The notes: generated from the sequence alone by a model not told the origin. A stretch of 64,000 nucleotides of DNA from Paenibacillus prosopidis (GCF_003337375.1 NZ_QPJD01000002.1:1-64000), one strand, 5' to 3'. Positions 17,521-27,374 are shown, counted from the first letter of the stretch. Numbers and translations are program-made.

Positions 17521-19464
17521 CTACAAACTCTCAAGCGTTACGCCTTCCGGAATAACCCGTTCAACCTGCTCACGTACATGCCCGTCATTCAGCTTATTGC
17601 CGAATATTACGATCGTGCCGCGGTCTTCCCGCGAACGAATTAATCGTCCAATCCCCTGTCTCAAGCGCAGCAGCATGTACGGCATATCCACTTGCTCGAA
17701 AGGCTGGCTTGCATCGCTGCGTCTGGCTGCAAACAACGGATCGTTCGGAGGAAACGGAAGCTCCCAAACAATAACCTGCGATAACGACGGACCTGGAACA
17801 TCAAGTCCTTCCCATAAGGTGACCGCACATAAATTGCTCGTTTCATCCGTTTGGAACTGTTCAATCAGATGGCTGATCTCTGCTGAGCCTTCATACAGGA
17901 AGCGGAAATCCGGGTTTTCGGGAAGCAACTCAGCTTCACCCTTGAACTGTTCTAATTGCTCCATTGACGGGAACAACAGCAGCGTCCTTCCGCCCGATTG
18001 CTTCAGCAACCGATACGTCTCCCGGACTTTATCTTGTAATCCAATTACCTCTCCAGCCTTTGGCGCCAATACGCGCATATGCTGCCTATACTCGTACGGC
18101 GACGGTACAGAAAATGACAAGGCGCTATCCATTCCCAATATGTCCATCATATAGTCAAAGGAACCATTTACCGAAAGCGTTGCTGATGAAAATACGATTG
18201 GCATTTTGCGGGAGAACACCTGCTCCTTCAGCACTTCCTTCACCCATTTCGGCATAATGACGAGTGAAATATCGTCCTTATCCTGCGTCACCCAGCTAAT
18301 GGGCTTGTCCGGCCGCTTGAACAAGGATAGAGCAAATTGAATCATCTCCAGATGCTCTTCGACAATTTTCAGCTGGTACGTATCGATCGTATACAAGCCG
18401 CTCTCGAATACGAGCTCCTCTTCAATAACGGCTAACGTGTCCTGCAATCGGTTGACTTCACGAAGCAGCTCTTCGCTCCATTCGATTTCTTTGCGATCCG
18501 AAGCCGGAACCTTCACGCTGCGCTTTTTCACAAGCTTGAAGAGATATTCACTCTGTGTGATGGCTTCTTCTACCGCTACCGCGAGCGATTCCCGAATTTC
18601 CTCTTGCAGCAGGCGAGTAACAATGCCTTCAAATACAGCGTGATTCAGCTTGTACGTTAACGCTTGCTGTGCTGCTGTTTCCAGCAAATGACCTTCATCA
18701 AACACAACAGAGCTGTGCTCCGGCAGCAGCGGCAGCTGTCCTTCGCGTTTTCTCGCCTCATATGTCCAAACATGCTCCATATAGAAATCATGCGAACAAA
18801 TAATGACATCGGCAGCCTTTCGGTAATGGTCGCGCGACAACGTCTGACCGCAGCGATGCCTTCTTTCGCATACCAAACAGTCCTGGAAGACGTCCCAGCC
18901 AAGCTGGTTCCATTGCTCGTCGTTCAGGCTTGGATATTCCTTGCGGTTGCCGTAAGGATAGAAGCTTTGCATCGTTTCCGGCTTCAGAACGAAGCTTGGC
19001 AATTCTCTGTAAATGCTGTCAAACAGCTCCGCATCATCTTGTCCGGACCGGGCATCATCAAGCTTGTTCAAGCAAATATATTGATCGGCGGATTTGCCTA
19101 ATCTCGCATCGATCGTCAAATCCAAGTAACGGGCAAGCTTGGCGATGTCACCTTCAGGCTTTACCAGCTGCTCAATTAATGATTCATCGGCACATGCGAT
19201 GATAGCTGGCTTACGCATATATCGCGCATAGCTGATCGCATATAATAAATAGACGAACGTTTTGCCCGTTCCCACTCCCGCTTCCGCGAAAATCGTTTGT
19301 TTGTCGGCATATGCCCGCTCCAATTGAAAAGCCATATAAATTTGTTCGTCTCTTATTTCAAATCCAGCCTCTGGCAGCTTCTCATAAAAGACATCGGCGA
19401 TCCAATCGCTCGCTTGCTGAATGAAAGACTGTTTCGGGTCAAAATCAAACGGATAATTGTTCAC
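17521..19464 (-). CDS. ATP-dependent DNA helicase, DinG-like
   Basis: 647 residues from GTG at 19464, chosen for GGAGGAAAG at 19471-19479; the frame itself extends 16 codons further. It is a superfamily 2, XPD/DinG-like enzyme: Walker A EAGVGTGKTF (about 61-70), Walker B/DEAH variant VVFDEGHLLE, a cysteine cluster CLVCERRHRC with a further Cys in YICLNKLDD (likely 4Fe-4S site), and C-terminal helicase motifs SSATLS, LWEGLDVPGPSL and LRQGIGRLIRS. It probably unwinds DNA 5' to 3' in repair. It lacks the N-terminal exonuclease of long Bacillus DinG and is closer to the YpvA-size group. Confidence 0.88.
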   Translation of the reverse strand: MNNYPFDFDPKQSFIQQASDWIADVFYEKLPEAGFEIRDEQIYMAFQLERAYADKQTIFAEAGVGTGKTFVYLLYAISYARYMRKPAIIACADESLIEQLVKPEGDIAKLARYLDLTIDARLGKSADQYICLNKLDDARSGQDDAELFDSIYRELPSFVLKPETMQSFYPYGNRKEYPSLNDEQWNQLGWDVFQDCLVCERRHRCGQTLSRDHYRKAADVIICSHDFYMEHVWTYEARKREGQLPLLPEHSSVVFDEGHLLETAAQQALTYKLNHAVFEGIVTRLLQEEIRESLAVAVEEAITQSEYLFKLVKKRSVKVPASDRKEIEWSEELLREVNRLQDTLAVIEEELVFESGLYTIDTYQLKIVEEHLEMIQFALSLFKRPDKPISWVTQDKDDISLVIMPKWVKEVLKEQVFSRKMPIVFSSATLSVNGSFDYMMDILGMDSALSFSVPSPYEYRQHMRVLAPKAGEVIGLQDKVRETYRLLKQSGGRTLLLFPSMEQLEQFKGEAELLPENPDFRFLYEGSAEISHLIEQFQTDETSNLCAVTLWEGLDVPGPSLSQVIVWELPFPPNDPLFAARRSDASQPFEQVDMPYMLLRLRQGIGRLIRSREDRGTIVIFGNKLNDGHVREQVERVIPEGVTLESL

Positions 19465-19666
19465 GGGTAGCTTTCCTCCAAATTGTAGGCACAAACGGCT
19501 GCGTGCAAGCACGCAGCCGTTTGTATGATCCCTGCACTAAACATACATTCAAATATACCATTTGCGAATATGATTAGTCAATTTATCGCAGGCCATGTAT
19601 AATAACTAGTAAGTATTAAGCTTTAATTTACGTGTTTCATTGGGAAAATAAAGGAGTAAATATCGA

Positions 19667-20881
19667 ATGGCAGCAGCAAGAGCTACACCTTTCGTTTTAG
19701 TGAGCTTTTTACTCAAATGGATCCTAATCGCTAGTATTGTAGGCGTTTTAACGGGCTCCGTCACTGCTTTATTCCTTGCTAGTCTCGACTGGGTTACTGC
19801 AACAAGGATAAACAATGGCTGGCTGCTATGGCTGCTTCCTGCCGGAGGAGCTATGGTAAGCTATCTATATATGAAGGCAGGGAAAGAGACCGGCAAAGGC
19901 AATAACCTCATTATTGAACAAATTCACTCAGGCGATGGAGCTGTTCCGCTGCGAATGGCTCCGCTAGTTTTGTTCGGAACGTTGACTACACATCTATTCG
20001 GCGGATCTGCCGGACGGGAAGGCACCGCCGTACAAATGGGCGGAAGCCTCTCTGCGTGGGTTGGCAAGCTTCTGAAATTAAGCACATTTGATCGTAAAAT
20101 CATTTTAATGTGCGGCATCAGCAGCGGCTTTGGCGCGGTATTCGGCACGCCGCTTGCCGGAACGATTTTCGCTTTAGAGGTGCTCGCTATTGGAGCTGTC
20201 AGCTATGAAGCGCTGCTGCCTTGCTTTATAGCCAGCTATGTCGGACATTTAATCACAACAGTTTGGGGCATTGAGCATATTCCTTATTCGATGGGAGCTG
20301 TTCCTCCGCTCGGGATGCTGCTTATCATTAAACTTGTCGGCGCCTCTATCCTATTCGGCCTAGCTGCTTACCTCTTCACCCAATTGACACGCAAGCTAAA
20401 GCTGTTATTTGGCAAATGGTTTATCAATCCCGTATTAAAAAGCTTTATAGGCGGGCTAATCCTTATTGTCCTTGTTTATTTAATAGGTACACGTGACTAT
20501 TTAGGGCTCGGCATACCGCTCATTCAACAGTCGTTTCAAGAAGCCGTCTCTCCTCTTGCCTTTCTGCTGAAAACCTTTTTTACCGCCATTACACTGGGCA
20601 CTGGATTTCAAGGCGGTGAAGTGACGCCGTTATTTGTAATCGGCTCTACACTCGGCAGCGCATTAGCGGGGCTGCTCGTTGTGTCTGTACCGTTTCTCGC
20701 TGCTGTCGGCTTCGTATCCGTATTTAGCGGCGCAGCGAAAACGCCGATTGCCTGCTTTATCATGGGCATCGAATTATTCGGTTCGGAAGGTGCCATTTAT
20801 TTATTTATCGGCTGCGTCATCAGTTATCTCTTCTCAGGACGAACCGGGATATACGAAGGCCAAAAATACGGTAGACAATAA
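19667..20881 (+). CDS. ClC family chloride channel/antiporter
   Basis: 404-residue membrane protein with about ten hydrophobic segments. Selectivity-filter motifs of the ClC family are present: SGDGAVPL (in place of GSGIP), GREGTAVQMG (gating Glu) and GGEVTPLFVIG, plus GFGAVFGTPLAG. There is no CBS domain. Gating Glu is kept, compatible with either H+/Cl- exchange or channel function; the transported anion (chloride or fluoride) cannot be assigned. AAAGGAG precedes the ATG. It stands alone, divergent from the helicase. Confidence 0.9.
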   Translation: MAAARATPFVLVSFLLKWILIASIVGVLTGSVTALFLASLDWVTATRINNGWLLWLLPAGGAMVSYLYMKAGKETGKGNNLIIEQIHSGDGAVPLRMAPLVLFGTLTTHLFGGSAGREGTAVQMGGSLSAWVGKLLKLSTFDRKIILMCGISSGFGAVFGTPLAGTIFALEVLAIGAVSYEALLPCFIASYVGHLITTVWGIEHIPYSMGAVPPLGMLLIIKLVGASILFGLAAYLFTQLTRKLKLLFGKWFINPVLKSFIGGLILIVLVYLIGTRDYLGLGIPLIQQSFQEAVSPLAFLLKTFFTAITLGTGFQGGEVTPLFVIGSTLGSALAGLLVVSVPFLAAVGFVSVFSGAAKTPIACFIMGIELFGSEGAIYLFIGCVISYLFSGRTGIYEGQKYGRQ

Positions 20882-20936
20882 GACATTCTCTGCATATGCT
20901 ACGATAGGCAAATGACAGAGAGGATGAACGACTAAG

Positions 20937-21179
20937 GTGTTAACACCAGGTCCAGGCTCCATGCCTTCGGTTAATCCAATCGTACAGAAGGCAATGTATA
21001 ATATCGGCCGTCCAGTAGGGGTATCGTTACGCAATGGTCAAGGCGTATCCGGAGTATTGTGTAACGTTCAAAACGATCAAATCTTTTTGCTCCAATATTT
21101 ATACGCCAGCCAGTTTGCTACATTCCATTACAGGATTAATGAAATTGCCGACATTCTCCCTTACCCTTCGTGTCAATAA
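20937..21179 (+). CDS. small conserved protein, LSM/beta-barrel-like
   Basis: 80 residues from GTG. The segment VQKAMYNIGRPVGVSLRNGQ followed by GVSGVLCNVQNDQIFLLQYL resembles the strand-turn-strand pattern of small Sm/KOW-like barrels that I recall in Paenibacillus hypothetical proteins. Function is unknown. The ribosome site is weak (GAGAGG about 13 bases upstream), so the start is uncertain. A strong terminator follows. Confidence 0.6.
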   Translation: MLTPGPGSMPSVNPIVQKAMYNIGRPVGVSLRNGQGVSGVLCNVQNDQIFLLQYLYASQFATFHYRINEIADILPYPSCQ

Positions 21180-21189
21180 TGAAAACAAA

Positions 21190-21225
21190 AATGGCCTGCT
21201 TCCTCTAGTTGGGAAGCAGGCCATT
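21190..21225 (+). terminator. bidirectional intrinsic terminator
   Basis: 14-bp perfect arms (AATGGCCTGCTTCC, 21190-21203, with its complement at 21212-21225). It lies between the converging small-protein gene and uppP and can serve both. Confidence 0.85.
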
Positions 21226-21233
21226 CGTGTTAT

Positions 21234-22076
21234 TTAGAAGTAAACGATATAAATGACAACAGCCAGCACAATACGATAAATCGCGAATGGGACCAGCTTA
21301 ATTTTGTTAATGAGCTTTAAGAAGAAACGGATGGAAATGAGTGCGAAAACGAATGCGCTGATAAAACCTGCAATGAAGAACGGCAGGTACTCAAGCGTAA
21401 TGTATTGCCAGTTTTTCGCTAAGGAAATTGCACTTGCACCGGCCATTATCGGTACCGCCATAATGAAGGTGAAATCAGACGCGGCGCGGTGGCTCAGTCC
21501 AAGCAATACTCCTCCGGATATGGTCGAGCCTGAACGTGAAAAGCCCGGCCAGAGCGATAGGCATTGAATGAGTCCAACGGTGAGCGCTTGCTTGTATGTA
21601 ATTTGATCGACCGTCTCCGCCTTAAGCTTTGAAGGTCTAAATTTGTCGGCAATGATCATGAACACCGCTCCAATGACTAGACCAAACAACACCGTCCTGA
21701 TCGAAAATAAATGCTCATCGATGTAATCTTCAAACAGCAGGCCGAGTACACCGGCAGGAATGAGGCCTACGATAACATGCGTAAGCTTTAGCTTGCCCTT
21801 TTGACCAGCTTCTCCTTGACCCGTTTCTTGCTTGCCGCGGCGCAAGCCGAGCATTTCAATGAAGCGGTCCCGGAAAATAATGACCACCGCTAAAATCGAT
21901 CCAAGCTGAATGACAATTTTGAACGTATTCGCAACATACTTTGTCAAAAACTGCTCCGATTGAAGCCACATGCCATCAACGATGATCATATGTCCCGTCG
22001 ATGATACAGGAGCAAACTCTGTTATGCCTTCCACAATTCCCAAAATAATCGCTTTTAAAATGGTTAAAAAGTCCAT
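21234..22076 (-). CDS. uppP: undecaprenyl-diphosphatase UppP (BacA)
   Basis: 280 residues, integral membrane. Both family signatures are present: EGITEFAPVSSTGHMIIVDG (residues about 16-35) and SLWPGFSRSGSTISGG (about 172-187), which carry the catalytic Glu, Ser and Arg. It dephosphorylates undecaprenyl diphosphate to recycle the lipid carrier for peptidoglycan and other envelope glycans, and confers bacitracin tolerance when overproduced. It is a single gene ending in the shared terminator. Confidence 0.95.
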   Translation of the reverse strand: MDFLTILKAIILGIVEGITEFAPVSSTGHMIIVDGMWLQSEQFLTKYVANTFKIVIQLGSILAVVIIFRDRFIEMLGLRRGKQETGQGEAGQKGKLKLTHVIVGLIPAGVLGLLFEDYIDEHLFSIRTVLFGLVIGAVFMIIADKFRPSKLKAETVDQITYKQALTVGLIQCLSLWPGFSRSGSTISGGVLLGLSHRAASDFTFIMAVPIMAGASAISLAKNWQYITLEYLPFFIAGFISAFVFALISIRFFLKLINKIKLVPFAIYRIVLAVVIYIVYF

Positions 22077-22175
22077 GTGTCCTCGAATCTCCTAACTGTG
22101 CGAATGATAGAAAAAATGATATAAACAGCCCGACTCAAATAATACCATAAAATGGCCTCTCCTACAAAACGAGAA

Positions 22176-23060
22176 TTAACCGAAACGTTGGCGGTAGCCG
22201 CATTTCCTGCATAATTCCTCGACCGCTTCCCTTCGGGAGAAGCCTTCATACAGCTTCGTTGCCCGCTCGTTCTCTATAATTTCCGAGAATTGCGTTTCAT
22301 GAATATTGCCTAGGTTTATAACGCCTTCCCCATCTAAGCAGCAAGGAATAACCGTTCCATCTATTAGAATGCCTGCCTGATTGCGAAGCGCATGGCAGAA
22401 CCCTTTGCCGTCATCCTCCGGCTCTTTCAAATCCGGCCATTTGAATTCCGGATCCTGGTTCAAATAGATTCGCTCCGCAATTTTCACGCCGGTTCCCGGG
22501 ATAAACTTTTCTTCAATTTTATAGTCAAGATCGAAAGCCTTCTCAATCATTCCGAGCAGCTCCCGGTTTTTGTTCCTCTGCTGATTCGTTTCATTGTCCA
22601 TATCGAGATTCCATAATCGAAAGGAAATAATGATGCTGCTGCTTTCGACCGCTTCCTTCACAAACGATAATATTTCCGCAAGATAGCCTTCTTTGTTCGT
22701 AGAGCCTGCGTGCCCGTCAAAGCTGTGCAACGAGAAATTAATTTGCCGCAATGCAGGCTTACCAAGCAGCTTTGCTTTATTTTTTGTGATGAGCGTGCCG
22801 TTTGACGTAATGTTCACTTTAAAGCCCTTATCATGGCTAATGTCCAGCAGTTCATCGATTTTCGGATGGAGCATCGGTTCGCCCTTCACATGAAAATAAA
22901 TGTAGTCCGTGTGAGGTTTGATTTGATCGAGCGTCTTCTTAAAATCATCAACTGAAATAAACCCCTTCGCCCGCTGCGTCGGCGGACAGAAGCTGCACGA
23001 GAGATTGCAAATACTGGTCGTTTCTATATAAAATTTCTTAAACTTTTTCATTCGCCACAT
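22176..23060 (-). CDS. radical SAM/SPASM domain protein
   Basis: About 294 residues. The CxxxCxxC cluster is in TTSICNLSCSFCPPTQR, followed by the SAM-binding pattern YFHVKGEPMLHP and ITSNGTLI. The C-terminal SPASM-like region has ACCLDGEG-type Cys (IPCCLDGEGVINLGN) and ELCRKCGYRQRFG. It is a 4Fe-4S/SAM radical enzyme; many relatives modify peptides or carbohydrates, but no peptide or partner gene is adjacent. ATG at 23060 or 23051 is a better start than the frame's first ATG at 23093, as GGAG lies just upstream. Confidence 0.85.
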   Translation of the reverse strand: MWRMKKFKKFYIETTSICNLSCSFCPPTQRAKGFISVDDFKKTLDQIKPHTDYIYFHVKGEPMLHPKIDELLDISHDKGFKVNITSNGTLITKNKAKLLGKPALRQINFSLHSFDGHAGSTNKEGYLAEILSFVKEAVESSSIIISFRLWNLDMDNETNQQRNKNRELLGMIEKAFDLDYKIEEKFIPGTGVKIAERIYLNQDPEFKWPDLKEPEDDGKGFCHALRNQAGILIDGTVIPCCLDGEGVINLGNIHETQFSEIIENERATKLYEGFSRREAVEELCRKCGYRQRFG

Positions 23061-23136
23061 ACTCCATTCGCCAAGTCTATCGCTATTATACAACGCTGAA
23101 CCAGCAACTTACAAAGGAATAAACGGCAGCAGCCGC

Positions 23137-23814
23137 CTATTCCCGTTTCTCTTCCCGCAAAGGTTGTATGCCGACAGGTATTGCTTCTGGATCCGCTGCA
23201 ATGAAAGCTGCTTGAAAGGAGCCCTCATAACGAAAAATTTGCCCGAAAATCGGATTGCGCACGTCTACTGTAATTTTGTAGCACGCTTCATCATCATCAT
23301 ACCACTCGCATACTTCGGCGCAGCCGGTAAATAAACGCGGGAACCGGAATTGAAGCCGTCCTTCATAAAATCGCTGCTCGCCCGAGCGGATTCGAATTCC
23401 GCCGTTTGGTGTTGCGGATATATCCAAATCAACCGCCAGATGCTGTTTGTTTCCTAAATAGTCGACGATGACCTCTCGCTCCCCGCTGTACACCATCGTA
23501 GCATCAAAATGCCGAATTGTTCGCGGAAATTTGAACTTACGAATCCAAGTAACGGTCTCACGGCCAAATCGATCGGTATAGGCAAAGTTTTCAATGGAAA
23601 AAGGGATGTTCTTACCGCCTTGCGGAAACATGATATGCCGGAATGTCCCAATAAATAAAGGCAATGTTACGATCTTGTTATACCAAATTCGCTTCATTAC
23701 ACCATGTCCGATTGAGGCCGACCTGTCTTGACTGCTGAAGCCAAAACGCTGCTGTATGCGAGGATGCAGTTTATTGAAATCCGCTCCTAATACTTGCTCA
23801 TAGATTGATCTCAT
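23137..23814 (-). CDS. DUF4166 domain protein
   Basis: 225 residues starting at ATG 23814, which has AGGGGG upstream; the frame extends 35 codons into the neighbouring gene. The sequence opens MRSIYEQVLGADFNKLHP and includes RIWYNKIVTLPLFIGTFRHI, MFPQGGKN and VTWIRKFKFPRTIRHFDATM, the pattern of DUF4166, a single-domain family of unknown function. It forms a run with the DoxX-like and DCC1 genes; DUF4166, DoxX-like and DUF393 proteins often cluster. Confidence 0.82.
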   Translation of the reverse strand: MRSIYEQVLGADFNKLHPRIQQRFGFSSQDRSASIGHGVMKRIWYNKIVTLPLFIGTFRHIMFPQGGKNIPFSIENFAYTDRFGRETVTWIRKFKFPRTIRHFDATMVYSGEREVIVDYLGNKQHLAVDLDISATPNGGIRIRSGEQRFYEGRLQFRFPRLFTGCAEVCEWYDDDEACYKITVDVRNPIFGQIFRYEGSFQAAFIAADPEAIPVGIQPLREEKRE

Positions 23815-23827
23815 TGTGAATTCCCCC

Positions 23828-24748
23828 TCAATTCTTCTGAACTTGTGCAAGCTTGCGTTTGCAGCGGCTGGCTTTAGGCAAATGACGCCGCGACCAATGA
23901 GCAGCCAAGCATAGTCCAATCATAGGCAGCGTTAAAGTGAGCGGATTAAAAGGCGACCTCAACAGTTCGGGAAGGTATACTAATGCAGGCAAATTCAGCA
24001 AAAGCAGTACCACGATTTGGACGATGGACGTCCATTTCTTTCGATGCCAGTAAGCAGCAAGTAAACCGAAACCAGTCTCGCTTATTCCAAGCAGCTGCAC
24101 CATTTGCAGCTCCATACCTTCAAACATGCCCAATTGCTTCATGATGGACAGCTCACCCGCTTCCGGATATAACAGCTTCGGTACGATTCCCTCATAACAC
24201 CAAAGCAGCATCATGATAAGTACGCTCGCGTAATGGATTAGCGCTCTCTCGGCTACGACTGCAGGAGGAATTCGTTCCTCAAGCCAAATACGCAATCGAT
24301 CAAAGCTCCATCCGGTCGCATAACCGAATAACGGACGAAATAAATAACGGTCGAGCAAGCGCCCGGCTATTCCAAAGCGCGTTTTGTAGTCATATAAAGT
24401 GATAAACGTGACACCTTTGCCGTTTTGCTTATACTTCCAATAACCGCCCCCTTGACGAATCAACGAAACGGGTTGATCTGAGCCAAAGGTTAACGTTGAC
24501 AGCCTTTCATTGGCATTGTGATGAAGCTTGCTGCTCGTTTTCCCGGTTCCGGCTATATTTAGACCGAAGCCGATCCGCGTCTTATAAAGAAAACTCTGCT
24601 TGTCTGCTTCACTTGCACGCGGCAAGTAACGAATTTCGGTAAACCGGAGATCCCACTGCTCATGCAGCTCCGGCGTTTGCGTATGTTCCAAAAGCTCTTC
24701 CAGCGACGTATGAATATCAAGCTCGACATATATGGGTTCATTTTTCAT
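23828..24748 (-). CDS. SRPBCC-like domain fused to DoxX-like membrane domain
   Basis: 306 residues from ATG 24748. The soluble N-terminal half (about 1-145: IYVELDIHTSLEELLEHTQT, PELHEQWDLRFTEIRYLP) looks like a START/SRPBCC domain. The C-terminal half has four membrane helices (VLIMMLLWCYEGIVPKLLYP; LLGISETGFGLLAAYW; IVQIVVLLLLNLPALVYL; LTLTLPMIGLCLAAHW) of the DoxX-like type. Function is unknown, perhaps redox-linked given the thiol-disulfide neighbour. Its start overlaps the end of that DCC1 gene by 11 bases. Confidence 0.75.
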   Translation of the reverse strand: MKNEPIYVELDIHTSLEELLEHTQTPELHEQWDLRFTEIRYLPRASEADKQSFLYKTRIGFGLNIAGTGKTSSKLHHNANERLSTLTFGSDQPVSLIRQGGGYWKYKQNGKGVTFITLYDYKTRFGIAGRLLDRYLFRPLFGYATGWSFDRLRIWLEERIPPAVVAERALIHYASVLIMMLLWCYEGIVPKLLYPEAGELSIMKQLGMFEGMELQMVQLLGISETGFGLLAAYWHRKKWTSIVQIVVLLLLNLPALVYLPELLRSPFNPLTLTLPMIGLCLAAHWSRRHLPKASRCKRKLAQVQKN

Positions 24749-25205
24749 CAGACATTCCCCCGCTTTCGGCCGGTTCAATTCCATTTTCCAAAAAACGTCC
24801 CCTCACATCTGCAGTCGGCAGCAAACAAGCATCTGCCTTTCCGAACCATTTGAAACGGTTGCGTGCTATTCGGTCATAAACCGCGTTTCTCCAGGCAAGC
24901 GGAACGAAAATAAACATGTACAAGACCGGCCAGAATCCGTCCAGCTTGCGGAACACTCGCAGCGCAGCTTCCGACTTCGTAAAATACTGCCCGTCCTTCA
25001 CCATAACGAATGTGTTTAAATCATCGATAGGTAAATGCCCCTCAATAAGCAGCTGTTGACCAGCTCGTGACTGAAGCGATGCGAAGTGAAAGACTTTTGC
25101 TTTATCCCGTTTTGCAACAAAACGCGTAATCCTATTGCAGAGCAAGCATTGTCCATCTATTAGCAATATGTCCTGCGACTTCTTCCTTTGCAGCGGTCCG
25201 TTCAT
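24738..25205 (-). CDS. DCC1-like thiol-disulfide oxidoreductase (DUF393)
   Basis: 155 residues from ATG 25205 (GAGGAAGGG upstream; the frame runs 26 codons further). The signature LIDGQCLLCNRITRFVAKRD carries a CLLC redox pair in the thioredoxin-like DUF393 position. FHFASLQS, FVMVKDGQYFTKSEAALRVF and WPVLYMFIFVPLAWRNAVYD complete the family pattern. It is first in a three-gene run with the DoxX-like and DUF4166 genes, likely an operon. The physiological partner is unknown. Confidence 0.88.
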   Translation of the reverse strand: MNGPLQRKKSQDILLIDGQCLLCNRITRFVAKRDKAKVFHFASLQSRAGQQLLIEGHLPIDDLNTFVMVKDGQYFTKSEAALRVFRKLDGFWPVLYMFIFVPLAWRNAVYDRIARNRFKWFGKADACLLPTADVRGRFLENGIEPAESGGMSDEK

Positions 25206-25340
25206 GCTTCGATCCCTTCCTCTCGCTCTCATTGTAAGCTGTAAACCGGCCTTCAGGCAGTTCCAACTTTCGTAGAACAACACACAAAGGGGGTACTACG
25301 CAGCGTAGTACCCCTTTCGAAATTATGATTGTCCGTCCAT

Positions 25341-25979
25341 TTACTCCTTCTCATCTCTCTGGAAAAGGCCTCTTCGTCTAACCTTCTCCACCGCTTCTTT
25401 ACTGCTGCGCACACCGAACTTTTTCAGCATTTTGTTCACCTGATTTTTTAGCGTGCTCTCCGCCTTGAACAGCTTCTGCTCGATTTGCGACTGCGTATAA
25501 CCCGCCTCGATAAGCTCAAACACCTCGCGCTCAGCGCCGGTCAAGTCCTTAAGCTGCTCCTCCCGTTTCAGTCTGGCCAGCTCCTTGAGCAGCGCCTCCA
25601 TTGGAGCCGGATGATAATAGGCGCTTCGGATCGTTTGAGGCAGCTCCTGATAACGCGTTTTCTCTAAATAGTGTATGGCCCCCGCCGTAAAAGCTTGCGT
25701 CATCGACCGCTCATCATTTAACGACGTTAACATGATGATTTTGGCTGAAGAATGCTCATGCATTATCATTGCCGTATGTATGCCGTCAAGCTTGCTGCCT
25801 TCCAGCTGAATATCCATCAGCACAACGTCAAAAGCGATCGTCTGTGCCATTCTCAGCGCTTCGCCTGAGTTTGTCGCAGCTCCGACAACAAGCAAATCAT
25901 CCTCCCGGTTCAGGAAAGCGGTGAGCGCTTTGATCCAATCCGCATCATCCTCGACGATAAACACTTTGATATGGCTCAA
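25341..25979 (-). CDS. NarL/FixJ family response regulator
   Basis: 212 residues. The receiver domain starts IKVFIVEDDADWIKALTAFL (acidic pair), with phospho-acceptor Asp in FDVVLMDIQLEG and Lys in YLEKTRY. The C-terminal helix-turn-helix (about 150-205) reads LTGAEREVFELIEAGYTQSQ and STLKNQVNKMLKKFGVRSS, a LuxR-type DNA-binding domain. I choose TTG at 25979 (GGAGGG at proper distance); ATG at 26003, overlapping the kinase stop as TAATG, is an alternative. It partners the histidine kinase just upstream. Confidence 0.9.
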   Translation of the reverse strand: MSHIKVFIVEDDADWIKALTAFLNREDDLLVVGAATNSGEALRMAQTIAFDVVLMDIQLEGSKLDGIHTAMIMHEHSSAKIIMLTSLNDERSMTQAFTAGAIHYLEKTRYQELPQTIRSAYYHPAPMEALLKELARLKREEQLKDLTGAEREVFELIEAGYTQSQIEQKLFKAESTLKNQVNKMLKKFGVRSSKEAVEKVRRRGLFQRDEKE

Positions 25980-26002
25980 GTTGCTTCCCTCCAATGAAAA
26001 CA

Positions 26003-27316
26003 TTATAAAACCTTTTTATTCGGCCAAAAGAACGTAACGCTTGTTCCGCCGCCATCCCGGTTTGCCAGCTCCACTTTTCCGCCGCTCTTCTGCATGACAT
26101 TATAGACGTATGACAAGCCGAGTCCAAAATTACGGCCGGTTTTCCCGCTGCTATAGAAGGGTTCAAACACGAGCCCAAGCTTGTCTGCAGCGATCCCCGT
26201 TCCGCGATCTTGAATCGAGAGCTCAATACCGCTTTTATTCGTATCTAGACGAACCTCTATAATGCCCCCGCCAGGCATCGCTTCACAGGCGTTCATAAAC
26301 ACGTTGCCAAGTGCCTCGCTCACATGAACGGCATCACATACGACGACCGGACGCATCGCATATGCAGCATGAATCGTCACGCCTTGCTCGTTCATTAGCC
26401 CTTCATGCTGCATGATACATTGATCCACCAGCTGATCTAGCCGGCAAGGCTCCTCATTGAGCGTAATATCCTTCGTTTGACTATGGATCCGGGTGACCAT
26501 GGCAAGCATATGATTAGTGGCGTTTGCAATAATTTGCATATGCTGCTTTGATTGCTCATCCGTTTCGGGAAGCAAGCTTTTTAAATTATCGGTGCTAATC
26601 GAAATTTTACCGATTTCGTTCTTGATCGTATGGTTAAGCAGCGTGGTACCCGAACTGACCGCCTTCATGGCGCTCTCCAGCGAATCACGTTCAAATCGGA
26701 GCTTCACACCGAGTACGCCGTATACAAATGTACATAATAGGGCGAGCGTAAGCGAATAAATGATAAATACGGAGATATAATTAAAAAATTCAAAATCAGG
26801 AGAAAATACCTTTGCCACGTATATAAAAATAAGGACACCGAGCAGCGTCGGGACGATGATTATAGTCGTGATGAAGCGGTTCCTCTTGAGTCTAAGATCA
26901 CTTTCCTTCCAGAACGAGACGATTAGCAGATAGCATGAAATCAAGTAATAAGGTGCCGTACATATTAGCAGCAGTGTAAAAAACAACTGCTTATTTGGAT
27001 TAATTGCAGCTGCAACAGCTAATGCAGCCACAGGAAGCAGCAGCAGAAGCTTCAAATAGTGTCTCGTTTTTCTTTTTGGAAAAGCCCCTGCATATATGAT
27101 GCTGAACAGCAGAACACCGTATGGCGTTAATGTATAGTTGAGAAACTGTAAGGCATCTGCCGCCGCTAACCATCCGCCATTGCGAATGAAATCAGTAAGC
27201 CCTCCTACCGATGCGCTGCATAAGAAAAATGTTGCCCAGCGATTCGATTCATTGTTTCGGTTGTTTAACATTACGATAATGGCTGCTGTGAACAATGCGA
27301 CAAAATAAAAAAGCAT
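26003..27316 (-). CDS. membrane sensor histidine kinase
   Basis: About 437 residues. Seven to eight hydrophobic segments fill the first 215 residues (7TM-like sensor, with no large extracellular loop). A histidine box (TLLNHTIKNEIGKISIS) and an ATP-binding domain follow, with N box NVFMNACEAMPGGG, G1 IQDRGTGIAAD and G2 GRNFGLGLSYVYNVM. The signal is probably sensed within the membrane. It is cotranscribed with the downstream response regulator. I prefer ATG 27316, where the first helix begins; ATG 27349 is possible. Confidence 0.88.
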   Translation of the reverse strand: MLFYFVALFTAAIIVMLNNRNNESNRWATFFLCSASVGGLTDFIRNGGWLAAADALQFLNYTLTPYGVLLFSIIYAGAFPKRKTRHYLKLLLLLPVAALAVAAAINPNKQLFFTLLLICTAPYYLISCYLLIVSFWKESDLRLKRNRFITTIIIVPTLLGVLIFIYVAKVFSPDFEFFNYISVFIIYSLTLALLCTFVYGVLGVKLRFERDSLESAMKAVSSGTTLLNHTIKNEIGKISISTDNLKSLLPETDEQSKQHMQIIANATNHMLAMVTRIHSQTKDITLNEEPCRLDQLVDQCIMQHEGLMNEQGVTIHAAYAMRPVVVCDAVHVSEALGNVFMNACEAMPGGGIIEVRLDTNKSGIELSIQDRGTGIAADKLGLVFEPFYSSGKTGRNFGLGLSYVYNVMQKSGGKVELANRDGGGTSVTFFWPNKKVL

Positions 27317-27374
27317 ATTGCAATACCGTCCTGTCATCTTTTTGTACATCTATCGTATCACATTCCTGCTTGAA